NCBI GenBank assembly: GCA_947600345.1
Contig: CANQGC010000026.1
Location: 1-18,201 of the forward strand
Length of the DNA stretch: 18,201 nt
From: an uncultured Clostridia bacterium
Lineage (GTDB): Bacteria; Bacillota; Clostridia; Christensenellales; Aristaeellaceae
Direction: 5' to 3'
Shown: one piece after another, positions 8,113 through 15,355 of the stretch
Position numbering within the stretch: the first letter of the stretch is position 1
Layout of the letters: the number at the start of each line of letters is the position of its first letter
Notes under the pieces: model-generated
What the model was told of the DNA's origin: nothing
Database searches by the model: none
The model's input: only the letters and a program-made list of their open reading frames with translations
Program-made: the position numbers and the translations under genes

Positions 8113-11100
8113 TCACTTCCTGATCTTGAAGCTCTTGACCACGCAGTTTACGCGGCCGGGTGTGGAGATATTCCCGCTGCGGGGCGCGGCCAGCACGTAG
8201 TAGCTTCCGGCGGCGGATGGGGCCGCGGCATCCATCCAGCGGCCGCCGTACACGTAGTACACCCAGTAGTCCGAGCCGGGAAGGACCTTGGAGCCGTACT
8301 TGAGCTTCATGCCCAGCGCGCTCGCGGTCACCGGCAGCCCGCTGTACTTCACCGAGGACTTGCTCAGCGAAATCTTGAGCTTCGTGATGGGCACGGGCTG
8401 GATGGTGAAGCTGTGGCTCTTGCCGTCGGAGAGCGTGCCCGCGAAGTTGATGCCCTGGATCGAGATGCGGTAGGTGCCCGCGTCCACGGGCGAATCCGGC
8501 GAGCCGTCGTAGAGCACGCGGTAGTCCGTGCCCGCCTTGAGCTTCCGGCCCCCCAGCTTCACGGTGATGCCCGCGCCCTGGGGCGCGCCGTTGTAGACCT
8601 TCGCCTTGGGGTTCGATATGGACAGCTTGCCGCTGACGGGGGCGGGCTCAATCCGGAAGTTGAGATCCACGCTGCCCCCGTAGCCTCCGCTGCCGGTGAT
8701 GCGCACGGTGGCGGTCCCCGCGTTGCGGTTGTTCAGGTACTTGACCTTGTACTTCAAATTGGAGGGCGCGCGCCAGCTGAGGGCGACCTTGGGCTTGATG
8801 TCCTTGCCGCTGTAGGCGGCGGCGCCGCCGGACAGGCCGGTCAGGGAGAACCAATCCTCCCGGATCGGGCTGCGCAGCTTGTAGACGAGCTTGGCGGTCT
8901 TACCCCCGAACTTCAGCTTGATGGTGGCGTCGCCCGGCGTGCCCGGCGTCACCCGCAGGCGGATGGCGTCGCCCTCGATTCGGGCCGATGCCGAGGCGAC
9001 CTCGGGCGCGCTGGAGCTGACCTGCACATCCGCGATCGCCCCCGCGTCGCGAAGCTCCCCGGCACTCACGCTTCGGCCCGTCTGGTTCACGCGCAGCAGG
9101 AACTCCCGCTCGCCGCCGGTGGCGGTCAGCGCGCTCTTGCCGTTCGATTCGAAGCGCAGGCCGCTGATCTGATAGACGACCACCCGGCAGTGGGCCGAGT
9201 AGCCCCCCGCCGTCAGCGTGATGGTGGCGGTTCCGGGCCTGACGCCGGTCACCACGCCGCCCTTGCTCACCTTGGCGACCTTGGCGTTGCTGCTCCTCCA
9301 GCTCTTGACGAAGGGCCAGAAGTAGGGATCGTACACCGATATCGCGCCGCTCTTGCCCTTCGCCAGGTACAGGCGCTCCGTGATGCCATCGAACTCCGAT
9401 TCCGGCGTGGGCGCGGGCGTGGGCGTGCTGGGCCGCGTGGGCGTGGGCGTCGGGGGCCGGAGCGTCGGCGTGGGCGTCGGTGTGGGCTTGGGCGTCGGGG
9501 TGGGCGTGGGCTTAGGTGTGGGCGTCGGTGTGGGCCTAGGTGTGGGCGTCGGTGTGGGCGTCGGCGTGGGTGTCGGCGTCGGCGTGGCCTTGGGCTTCGG
9601 GGTCAGCGTGATGCGCGGCGTGGGATTCGCCGATGCCGTGCGGGGGCTGTACTTGCTGGCGCTGATGGTCGGAAAGCGGAACTTGCAGCTGCTGTAGTGC
9701 CTGCCGTCCGGAACGTGGCGGCTGTCGTTGGCCCGCAGCAGATAGTTGCGGTAGGACTTGGCGGTCCGGCTGGCAGGATCGTTCCAGGTGGTATCCTGGA
9801 GGTAGTAGCCGCCGTTGGACATGTGCACGTAGTTCCAGGCGTGGCGGCCCGAGTAGCCGCCGCTGCTGTTGTAGGCGTCGCCCTCGGCGTACATGTTCGG
9901 AATGCCCGCCGCGTCCATCAGCCGCGCCAGCGCCAGTGCGTAGCTCTCGCAGACGCCGTAGCCCTTCAGCAGCGTGCCGTAGGAGGTGTGGCAGTAGTAG
10001 AAGGTCTGGGAGTCGGGATCGCCGGACGAAGTGCCCGCGTCGTTGTAGTAATTGTTCGCGCAGAGCCAGTCGTCGAAGTAGTACATCATGCCGTAGTCCA
10101 GGTCGTTGGGGTACTTCGACTTAGCGAAGCTCATGGCGCTGCTGACCAGCGAGTTGACCTTCGCCTGGGCCTGCTGCTCCAGGCTGGCGCTGTAGTGGGG
10201 CGAGATGTCGATGACGACCACATACTGATACTGCCCGCCCATGTAGCGGCTGCCCTGGCGCATGGTGGCGGTGGGCGTCGCCCAGTCGAAGCCGTAGGGA
10301 TAGGTCATCATCAGCGCCGCCAGGGCGTCGTACACGCCCTGCGAGCCCGAGTGGTTGAAGTCGACATAGGTCGTGTAGCCATTGTAGTGCTCCGCGATCA
10401 TCTCCCGCTCGGCGGCCTTGAAGTGGATCTTCGCCGCCGCGGAGAGCTGGTTGTAGAAGTACTCCGCGCCGTCCCAATAGAGGGAATCGAACGCCTGCTG
10501 GGCGTATTCGCCCTCCCGCAGGCCCTGCGGCGCCTGGCCCGGGATGTGCTCCACCGGCCTGCGCACGCGCTCGGCGAGCGCCACGTTCTCCGATATGGGC
10601 GCGGGAGCGTCCACGGCCTCCGCACCTTCCGCCTCTTCCGCCGGTTCGGCTGGTTCGGCCGCCTCCTCCTCAGGTTCGGGGGACGCCTCGTCCCCGGCTT
10701 CGTCTTCGTCTTCGCCTTCGGCCGCCTGCGCGCCGGGCTCCGACGGCACGCCCTCGGCGAGCTCCAGCTCGCCCAGCTCGTCGCTCCAGCGCTCGAAGCA
10801 GAGCTCCAGCGGCATGGCGCAGTCGAAGGCCAGCGTGCCGTCCTCGTCCAGCGAGAACACCGGCGTCTCCACCGCGACGCCCCGGTCCAGCATGCCGGTG
10901 AGCTCGTCCACCATGCGCACGTAGGCCACCTGGGCGTCGGGCTCCATGCTGTCGTAGGCCGCCTGGGAGAGGTAGGCCACGCCCGCGTAGCGCACGTCCG
11001 CGCTGCCCAGCGCCACGGCGGCGAATTCCCCGGCCTCCTCACCGGATTCAGCTTCGGATTCGACATCGGGCTCCGCCCCGGCCTCCGCGTCCGGCCGTTC

Positions 11101-11508
11101 CACGACCGGATGCTCCCCCGCCGTGGATTCCTGCCCGGACCAGTCCACGACCGGATGCGCCTGGGGCTCCTCCTCCGCGGGCGGCTCCTCCGTCGGCGGT
11201 TCCGCTTCGGAAGGTTCCTCCACGGGGCGCTCCTCCTCCGGCGGTTCCTCCTCCGGAGCCTCCTCCACGGACGGCTCCTCTATGGATGGCTCCTCCTCGA
11301 GCGGCGCTTCGGCAGGGGCCTCCTCCGGCGGGAGCGGCGCGGGGGGCTCGAGCCCGGCGGGCTCCTCCGCCCCGGCGTCGTTGGCGATCTCATCCCAGGC
11401 GACCTCCTCCAGAAGCGTCTCCCCCTCCGCCAGCGAAGCGGCGGCGGGCAGCGCCATCGAAGCGAGCAGGCTCAGGACGAGGGCGAGACAGATCATGCGG
11501 CGCTTCAT
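8113..11508 (-). CDS. Secreted transglutaminase-like/Ig-repeat protein with Thr-Pro linker, paralogue 2
   Basis: 1,131 residues. The start at 11508 has GGGAGGA seven bases upstream and gives a clean signal peptide (MKRRMICLALVLSLLASMAL, cleavage near 27); the frame extends to 11592 without a better site. Residues about 40-165 are extremely Glu/Pro-rich. The shared block (DVRYAGVAYLSQAAYDSM, 171-188, to about 235) is followed by another acidic stretch (about 250-300), a helical pre-domain (about 335-480) and the transglutaminase-like core with Cys520 (GVCESYA), His556 (RHAWNY) and Asp572 (QDTTWND). A Thr-Pro-rich linker spans about 629-702. Then come a Big_2-like domain (710-779), a further Ig-like unit (780-881) and three MBG/Ig-like repeats (882-955, 958-1037, 1040-1130). 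It has no sorting signal. Its C-terminal repeats are closest to paralogue 1, while its linker and pre-domain resemble paralogue 3. The function is inferred only as a secreted protein-modifying or adhesion factor. Confidence 0.9.
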   Translation of the reverse strand: MKRRMICLALVLSLLASMALPAAASLAEGETLLEEVAWDEIANDAGAEEPAGLEPPAPLPPEEAPAEAPLEEEPSIEEPSVEEAPEEEPPEEERPVEEPSEAEPPTEEPPAEEEPQAHPVVDWSGQESTAGEHPVVERPDAEAGAEPDVESEAESGEEAGEFAAVALGSADVRYAGVAYLSQAAYDSMEPDAQVAYVRMVDELTGMLDRGVAVETPVFSLDEDGTLAFDCAMPLELCFERWSDELGELELAEGVPSEPGAQAAEGEDEDEAGDEASPEPEEEAAEPAEPAEEAEGAEAVDAPAPISENVALAERVRRPVEHIPGQAPQGLREGEYAQQAFDSLYWDGAEYFYNQLSAAAKIHFKAAEREMIAEHYNGYTTYVDFNHSGSQGVYDALAALMMTYPYGFDWATPTATMRQGSRYMGGQYQYVVVIDISPHYSASLEQQAQAKVNSLVSSAMSFAKSKYPNDLDYGMMYYFDDWLCANNYYNDAGTSSGDPDSQTFYYCHTSYGTLLKGYGVCESYALALARLMDAAGIPNMYAEGDAYNSSGGYSGRHAWNYVHMSNGGYYLQDTTWNDPASRTAKSYRNYLLRANDSRHVPDGRHYSSCKFRFPTISASKYSPRTASANPTPRITLTPKPKATPTPTPTPTPTPTPTPRPTPTPTPKPTPTPTPKPTPTPTPTLRPPTPTPTRPSTPTPAPTPESEFDGITERLYLAKGKSGAISVYDPYFWPFVKSWRSSNAKVAKVSKGGVVTGVRPGTATITLTAGGYSAHCRVVVYQISGLRFESNGKSALTATGGEREFLLRVNQTGRSVSAGELRDAGAIADVQVSSSAPEVASASARIEGDAIRLRVTPGTPGDATIKLKFGGKTAKLVYKLRSPIREDWFSLTGLSGGAAAYSGKDIKPKVALSWRAPSNLKYKVKYLNNRNAGTATVRITGSGGYGGSVDLNFRIEPAPVSGKLSISNPKAKVYNGAPQGAGITVKLGGRKLKAGTDYRVLYDGSPDSPVDAGTYRISIQGINFAGTLSDGKSHSFTIQPVPITKLKISLSKSSVKYSGLPVTASALGMKLKYGSKVLPGSDYWVYYVYGGRWMDAAAPSAAGSYYVLAAPRSGNISTPGRVNCVVKSFKIRK
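9403..9624 (-). repeat. Thr-Pro linker encoded by hexanucleotide repeats (paralogue 2)
   Basis: The plus strand reads as runs of GGCGTG/GGTGTG/GGCGTC units; on the minus strand these encode (Thr-Pro)n with occasional Lys/Arg-Pro. It forms an extended spacer between the catalytic-like domain and the Ig repeats. Near-identical 6-base units make length change by slippage plausible. Confidence 0.85.
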
Positions 11509-11576
11509 GTAAATTCCTCCCATGACAGTTTCGACCGGCTTCCGGCGCGCACGCCGCGCTTCCGGCCTCCATTTCA

Positions 11577-11582
11577 AGTATA
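11577..11582 (-). promoter_or_regulatory. Possible -10 element of paralogue 2
   Basis: TATACT on the minus strand, about 70 bases upstream of the start at 11508. No convincing -35 box sits at the right distance. The rest of 11509-11652 shows GC-rich sequence with a direct repeat of GCTTCCGG, and nothing else I can name. Confidence 0.3.
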
Positions 11583-11646
11583 GCGCCGCCAATCTGTAAA
11601 TCTGCCGCGGAAGGGAAGCGCGCTGCCCAAAGGCCGCGATCAGGAC

Positions 11647-11695
11647 AAAAGGGCAGGGCCCCCGGCCTCATGAATCTGAGGACCGGGAGCCCTGC
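11647..11695 (-). terminator. Rho-independent terminator of paralogue 3
   Basis: An imperfect long hairpin with arms GCAGGGC (11653-11659) and GCCCTGC (11689-11695), and further pairing of CCTCA with TGAGG inside. On the minus strand it is followed by CCTTTTG (T-run at 11647-11650). It lies 52 bases after the stop at 11748. Confidence 0.75.
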
Positions 11696-11747
11696 TTTGC
11701 GTTTCCAATTTAAAGCCCTGCGGAGGCAGGCGCGCTAGGCGCCGGAA

Positions 11748-14700
11748 TCACTGGATGGTGAAGCTCGCGCGGCGGTCCGGAACCTTCGCGGTCGGTGCGA
11801 TGTTGCCGTCCTTCGGGGAGACGATCACCGTGTACTTTCCGGGCTCGCCGGGCGCGTCGCTCCGCTCGATTCCGTCCGGGTACTTGTAGCGAATCTCGTA
11901 GTCCGACGCCGGAATCAGCTTCGAGCCGTACTTCAGCTTCAGGCCCAGGGCAGCGGCGTCCATCGGCCCCTTGGCCGCGCTGATCTTGGACTTCTTCACG
12001 TTCGCCAGCGAAAGCTTCAGCTTCGCCATCGAAACCTGCTTGATTTCGAACACCCGCGCCTGCGCGCCGCTGTACTTCTCCGGCGTGCCCGCGTAGTTGC
12101 CCTTGCCCTCGATGGCCAGGCTGTACCTGCCCGCGTTCACCGGCTTCTCCGCCGTGGCATTGCCCTCGGCGTCCGTGTAGAGGATGTCGTAGTCCGTGCC
12201 CGCCTTGAGCTTCTTCTTGCCCAGCTTCACGGTGACGCCCGCCGCCTGGGGCTGGCCGCTGTAGGTCTTGGCCGAAGGCTTCGACACGGTGGCGCGCTCG
12301 AGCCCGGCGGGATGGATGGCAAAGATTTTGAAGACGCAGCCGCAGTAGTTGCCCATGCCCTCGATGGTCGCGGTGGGGAGCTTGTCATACTCCCCCGCCT
12401 CCAGCGAGACGGCCTTGTTGTTCTCGTAGACGACCTTGTAGTCCCGGTTCTTCTTCAGCGCGAAGGGGCAGCCCTCCGCAAGCTGCACCACCGGCTTGAG
12501 CGCGCTGCCGCTATATTCGAGCTCGCTCTCCTTCAGCGCGAACCACTCGTCCTCCAGCACCCGGCGCACCTTGACCTTCAGCGTGGCGCGCACGCCGCCG
12601 AAGCTGATCCTGACGCTGGTCTCGCCCGCCGCCCGGGGCCTCAGGGTCAGGGCGATGCCGTTGCCCGCGAGGGACGCCTCCACATCGACGACCGACGGCT
12701 TCTTGCCCCGGTCGACGCTCACATCCGCGAGTCCCGCGGCGCCGCGAATGTCCTCGGCGCTGAACAGCGCGCCCGCCGCCTGGTTGACGCTGAGATGGAC
12801 GGGTCTCTCCTCATCATCGCCCTCCCATTCGATCGTCTCCGTCAGGCTGCTCTTGCCGTTTTCAAACGTAAGGCTCTTGAACTGGTAGACCAGCAGGTTG
12901 CAGGCGTCGAGCTCCACGCCGTCCTCCAGCAGGCGAATCCGCGTCCGCCCGGGCTTCTTGGCCGTCACCTTGCCCTTGGAATTCACGGTGGCGATCCCGG
13001 TATCCTCGCTCTCCCAGCGCAGCTTCGCGCCGGCGTAGGCGGGATCGAGAATCGATAGCGTGGCGCTCTTCCCCTTGGCGAGGCAGAGGCTCTGCCAGAT
13101 CAGCGGCTCCGGCGCGACCGTCGGACGGATCGTCGGCTCAATCGTTGGCTTGACGGTCGGCTTGATGGTTGGCTCGACCGAAGACGTAGTTGTGGGTGTC
13201 GGTGTGGGCGTAGGCGTCGGCGTCGGTGTCGGTGTCGGCGTCGGTGTCGGTGTCGGTGTCGGCGTCGGTGTCGGTGTAGCCGTGGCCGTCGGCGTGGCTG
13301 TCTGTGTGGCGGACGGCGCGGGCGTCTGCGTGGATGCCGGCGGGGACACCAGCACCACCGGGTGGGTCGGGGCCGCCGTGATCCTCGGCGTCACCTCGGG
13401 CTTCGACGATTTGGGCGCGTATTTGGTATTGCTGATCGCCGGGAAGCTGAACCTGTGGAACACGGCCGTATGGCTTGAATCCACGTAGTGCTGTCCGTTG
13501 GCGTCGTGCCGGCCATCGTCCGCGCAGAGCAGGTACTGCCGCAGCGAGGTGGTCTGGGAGGGATTCGTGCTGTCGTTCCAGGTGGAATCCTGCAGGTAGT
13601 AGCTGCCGTCGGACATGTGCACGTAGTTCCAGGCGTGGCCGCCGCCGTTGGCGACGCCCACTGCGTAGAGGTTCGGAATCCCCGCCGCGTCCAGCAGCCG
13701 CGACATCGCCAGGGCGTAGCTTTCGCAGACGCCGGAGCCCTTCAGCAGCGTGCCGTAGGAGCGGTGGCAGTAGTAGTACTCCTCCGAACTCGGATCGCCG
13801 TTCACGCCCACATTGTTGTAGTAGTTCTGCGCGCAGAGCCAGCCGTCGAGGTAGCGCACGATTCCGTAGTCCAGATCGTTGGGATAGTTCTTCTGCGCGT
13901 CGGCCGCGGCGGCCTTGACGACCTCGTCCACCTTCGCGCGCGCCTGCTGTTCCAGCGCGACGGAATAGTAGGGCGAGACTTCCAGCGTGAAAAAGAGGTT
14001 GTAGTTTCCGTCACCGCGGCTCTGATAGGCGGCTCTGAACCGTCCGCTCGCCGCCATCCAGTCGAACATTTCGGGATAGGTCTGCATCAGCGCCGAGATC
14101 GCGTCCGCCCCGAGGATTGTGGCGTCGTCCAGACTGCTCACGACCACCGTGAAGCCGTTCTTTCCGCCCTCGACGATGTCCCGCATGGCGGCATTATAGA
14201 AGCTCTTCCGGCTGACGTCCAGCTGATCGTAGAAGTAGTCCACGCCGTCCCAGAACAGCGTGCCGAAGCGCTCCAGGTAGAAGCTGCTGACGGCCGAGCC
14301 CTCGTCCTGCGGGGGCAGCCAGCCGTCCACGCGCCGGACCGGCTGGCGGTAGCGCAGCGCCAGCTCCACGTTCTCCACGATGGGCGCGCCCTGCGCGGCG
14401 GGCTCCGCCGCCTCTTCGGGAAGTTCATCCTCCTCCCGGGCGGGCTCCGGCTCCAGAGCGACGTCCGGCGCCTCCGCCTCCCCGTCCACGGGGAGCTCCT
14501 CCAGCACGGCCTCCGAAAGCTCCTCCGCGAAGAAGGCCAGCGGCAAGCTGAAGTCGAAGGCCAGCGTGCCCTCCGCGTCCAGCGAGAACACCGGGTGCTC
14601 CACCACGATGCCCCGGTCCAGCAGCCCGGTCAGGTCGTCCACCATGGTCACGTAGTCGTCCCGCTGGGCGTCGCTCAGGCTTTCGAACGCCGCCTGGGAG

Positions 14701-15098
14701 AGGTACGCCACGCCGGCGTACTGCACGCCGTCGCTGCCCAGCGCCGGCTCCGCGAAGGGATCCTCAGTCGCTTCCTGCGCCTCGTTCGCGGCCTCAAGCG
14801 CCACTGCCGGAACCGCCTCCGCCCCTGCGGGCTCCGCGGCCTCCCCTTCGACCGTCCATTCGTCCGGCGCCTCGACGGACTCCTCAGCCTCGGCCTCCCC
14901 GGCCTCCGCCTCCTCCGCCGGAGCGCCCTCCTCTTCGGCGATCTCCTCCGGCTCGGAGGTCTGGCCGGAAGCCTCCTCCGGCACCTCTTCCACGAACGCC
15001 AACTGCGCCGGTTCCTCCGCGGAGGACAGCGGCGCAGCCGGCAATATCGACAGAAGCATGCCCAGCGCAAGCGCCAGGGACAGGGCGCGCCTCTTCAT
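11748..15098 (-). CDS. Secreted transglutaminase-like/Ig-repeat protein with Thr-Pro linker, paralogue 3
   Basis: 1,116 residues. The start at 15098 has AAGGAGGG about nine bases upstream, and the signal peptide is MKRRALSLALALGMLLSILP with cleavage near 27. A Glu/Ala-rich region (30-118) precedes the shared block (GVQYAGVAYLSQAAF, 124-138, to about 188), then a second acidic stretch (190-240) and a helical pre-domain (about 275-420). The transglutaminase-like core has Cys458 (GVCESYA), His488 (GHAWNY) and Asp504 (QDSTWND). A long Thr-Pro tract (about 603-636) is followed by a PTI/PTV-type repeat (about 640-662). The Big_2-like domain (about 665-736, with TGIATVNSKGKVTAKKPGRT) leads to Ig-like units and three MBG-like repeats to the end. 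It is the most divergent of the three in the C-terminal repeats and ends at SFTIQ without the basic tail. It has its own TTGACA promoter and terminator. Enzymatic activity is plausible but unproven. Confidence 0.9.
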   Translation of the reverse strand: MKRRALSLALALGMLLSILPAAPLSSAEEPAQLAFVEEVPEEASGQTSEPEEIAEEEGAPAEEAEAGEAEAEESVEAPDEWTVEGEAAEPAGAEAVPAVALEAANEAQEATEDPFAEPALGSDGVQYAGVAYLSQAAFESLSDAQRDDYVTMVDDLTGLLDRGIVVEHPVFSLDAEGTLAFDFSLPLAFFAEELSEAVLEELPVDGEAEAPDVALEPEPAREEDELPEEAAEPAAQGAPIVENVELALRYRQPVRRVDGWLPPQDEGSAVSSFYLERFGTLFWDGVDYFYDQLDVSRKSFYNAAMRDIVEGGKNGFTVVVSSLDDATILGADAISALMQTYPEMFDWMAASGRFRAAYQSRGDGNYNLFFTLEVSPYYSVALEQQARAKVDEVVKAAAADAQKNYPNDLDYGIVRYLDGWLCAQNYYNNVGVNGDPSSEEYYYCHRSYGTLLKGSGVCESYALAMSRLLDAAGIPNLYAVGVANGGGHAWNYVHMSDGSYYLQDSTWNDSTNPSQTTSLRQYLLCADDGRHDANGQHYVDSSHTAVFHRFSFPAISNTKYAPKSSKPEVTPRITAAPTHPVVLVSPPASTQTPAPSATQTATPTATATPTPTPTPTPTPTPTPTPTPTPTPTPTPTTTSSVEPTIKPTVKPTIEPTIRPTVAPEPLIWQSLCLAKGKSATLSILDPAYAGAKLRWESEDTGIATVNSKGKVTAKKPGRTRIRLLEDGVELDACNLLVYQFKSLTFENGKSSLTETIEWEGDDEERPVHLSVNQAAGALFSAEDIRGAAGLADVSVDRGKKPSVVDVEASLAGNGIALTLRPRAAGETSVRISFGGVRATLKVKVRRVLEDEWFALKESELEYSGSALKPVVQLAEGCPFALKKNRDYKVVYENNKAVSLEAGEYDKLPTATIEGMGNYCGCVFKIFAIHPAGLERATVSKPSAKTYSGQPQAAGVTVKLGKKKLKAGTDYDILYTDAEGNATAEKPVNAGRYSLAIEGKGNYAGTPEKYSGAQARVFEIKQVSMAKLKLSLANVKKSKISAAKGPMDAAALGLKLKYGSKLIPASDYEIRYKYPDGIERSDAPGEPGKYTVIVSPKDGNIAPTAKVPDRRASFTIQ
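13117..13310 (-). repeat. Thr-Pro and PTI/PTV linker repeats (paralogue 3)
   Basis: 13191-13310 consists of GGTGTC/GGCGTC hexamers encoding (Thr-Pro)n on the minus strand. 13117-13180 carries a 12-base-type repeat encoding alternating PTI-K/E/R and PTV. Both sit between the transglutaminase-like core and the Ig-like part, the same place as in paralogue 2. Confidence 0.85.
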
Positions 15099-15134
15099 AT
15101 AAAAAACCCTCCTTTTGCCAAATCCAATCCGAGT

Positions 15135-15308
15135 TCAGTCTAACACGGCCTCCCGGTCACTGTCAAGAATACCCAGCGCTTTAGGCACCCCCGCACAAAT
15201 CGGTGGCGCGTCAGGCGATGCCTTTTCCGCCATCTGCTGCTTGCAAATTCCTCGACTTACATCCAGTAAGCCTTCGAAATTTGCAATTGCATCTGACAGA
15301 AAATTCAT
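15135..15308 (-). CDS. Possible small ORF in a structured intergenic element
   Basis: A 57-residue frame starting MNFLSDAIANFEGLLDVSRG and ending at the TGA at 15135-15137. AAAGGAGGTGG lies about 14 bases upstream, rather far for a ribosome site. It begins 47 bases after the DUF89 stop, so it could be a fourth operon member. It has no signal peptide, membrane segment or recognised domain. Its DNA contains an imperfect palindrome (15241-15286), and its 3' end overlaps the paralogue 3 promoter. Both facts fit equally well with a non-coding repeat element that happens to stay open. I do not recognise it. Confidence 0.25.
   Translation of the reverse strand: MNFLSDAIANFEGLLDVSRGICKQQMAEKASPDAPPICAGVPKALGILDSDREAVLD
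15137..15166 (-). promoter_or_regulatory. Promoter of paralogue 3
   Basis: A perfect TTGACA (15161-15166) on the minus strand, an 18-base spacer and TAGACT (15137-15142), about 40 bases before the start at 15098. It overlaps the end of the small ORF upstream. Confidence 0.65.
15241..15286. repeat. Imperfect palindrome in the intergenic element
   Basis: Outer arms TTGCAAATT (15241-15249) and AATTTGCAA (15278-15286) pair perfectly. Inside them TCGA pairs with TCGA, and CTTAC with GTAAG around ATCCA, with small bulges. The total is 18 bp of stem in 46 bases. No T-run follows on either strand, so it is not a classical terminator. It could be a RNA processing signal or part of a dispersed repeat. 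Confidence 0.6.
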
Positions 15309-15355
15309 TCGCCTGCCGACCACCTCCTTTGTGCGGTGTTGCCTTTTAGAATATT

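Noticed and set aside
9403..9624. Short regular repeats resembling a CRISPR array
   Set aside because: The 6-base units have no spacers and lie in frame inside a gene, encoding Thr-Pro.
8413..11583. A 1,056-codon open frame on the plus strand opposite paralogue 2
   Set aside because: Its product is low-complexity Arg/Gly/Leu/Val sequence without domains or a ribosome site, as expected opposite a GC-rich gene. The minus-strand protein has a signal peptide, known folds and catalytic residues.
5042..15098. Cell-wall sorting (LPXTG) or S-layer homology domains in the large paralogues
   Set aside because: No LPXTG-like motif, terminal hydrophobic segment or SLH repeats are present at the C-termini, which end SFKIKKK, SFKIRK and SFTIQ.
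13488..15143. A 551-codon plus-strand frame opposite paralogue 3
   Set aside because: It is a shadow of the real gene; the composition is biased and there is no start signal.
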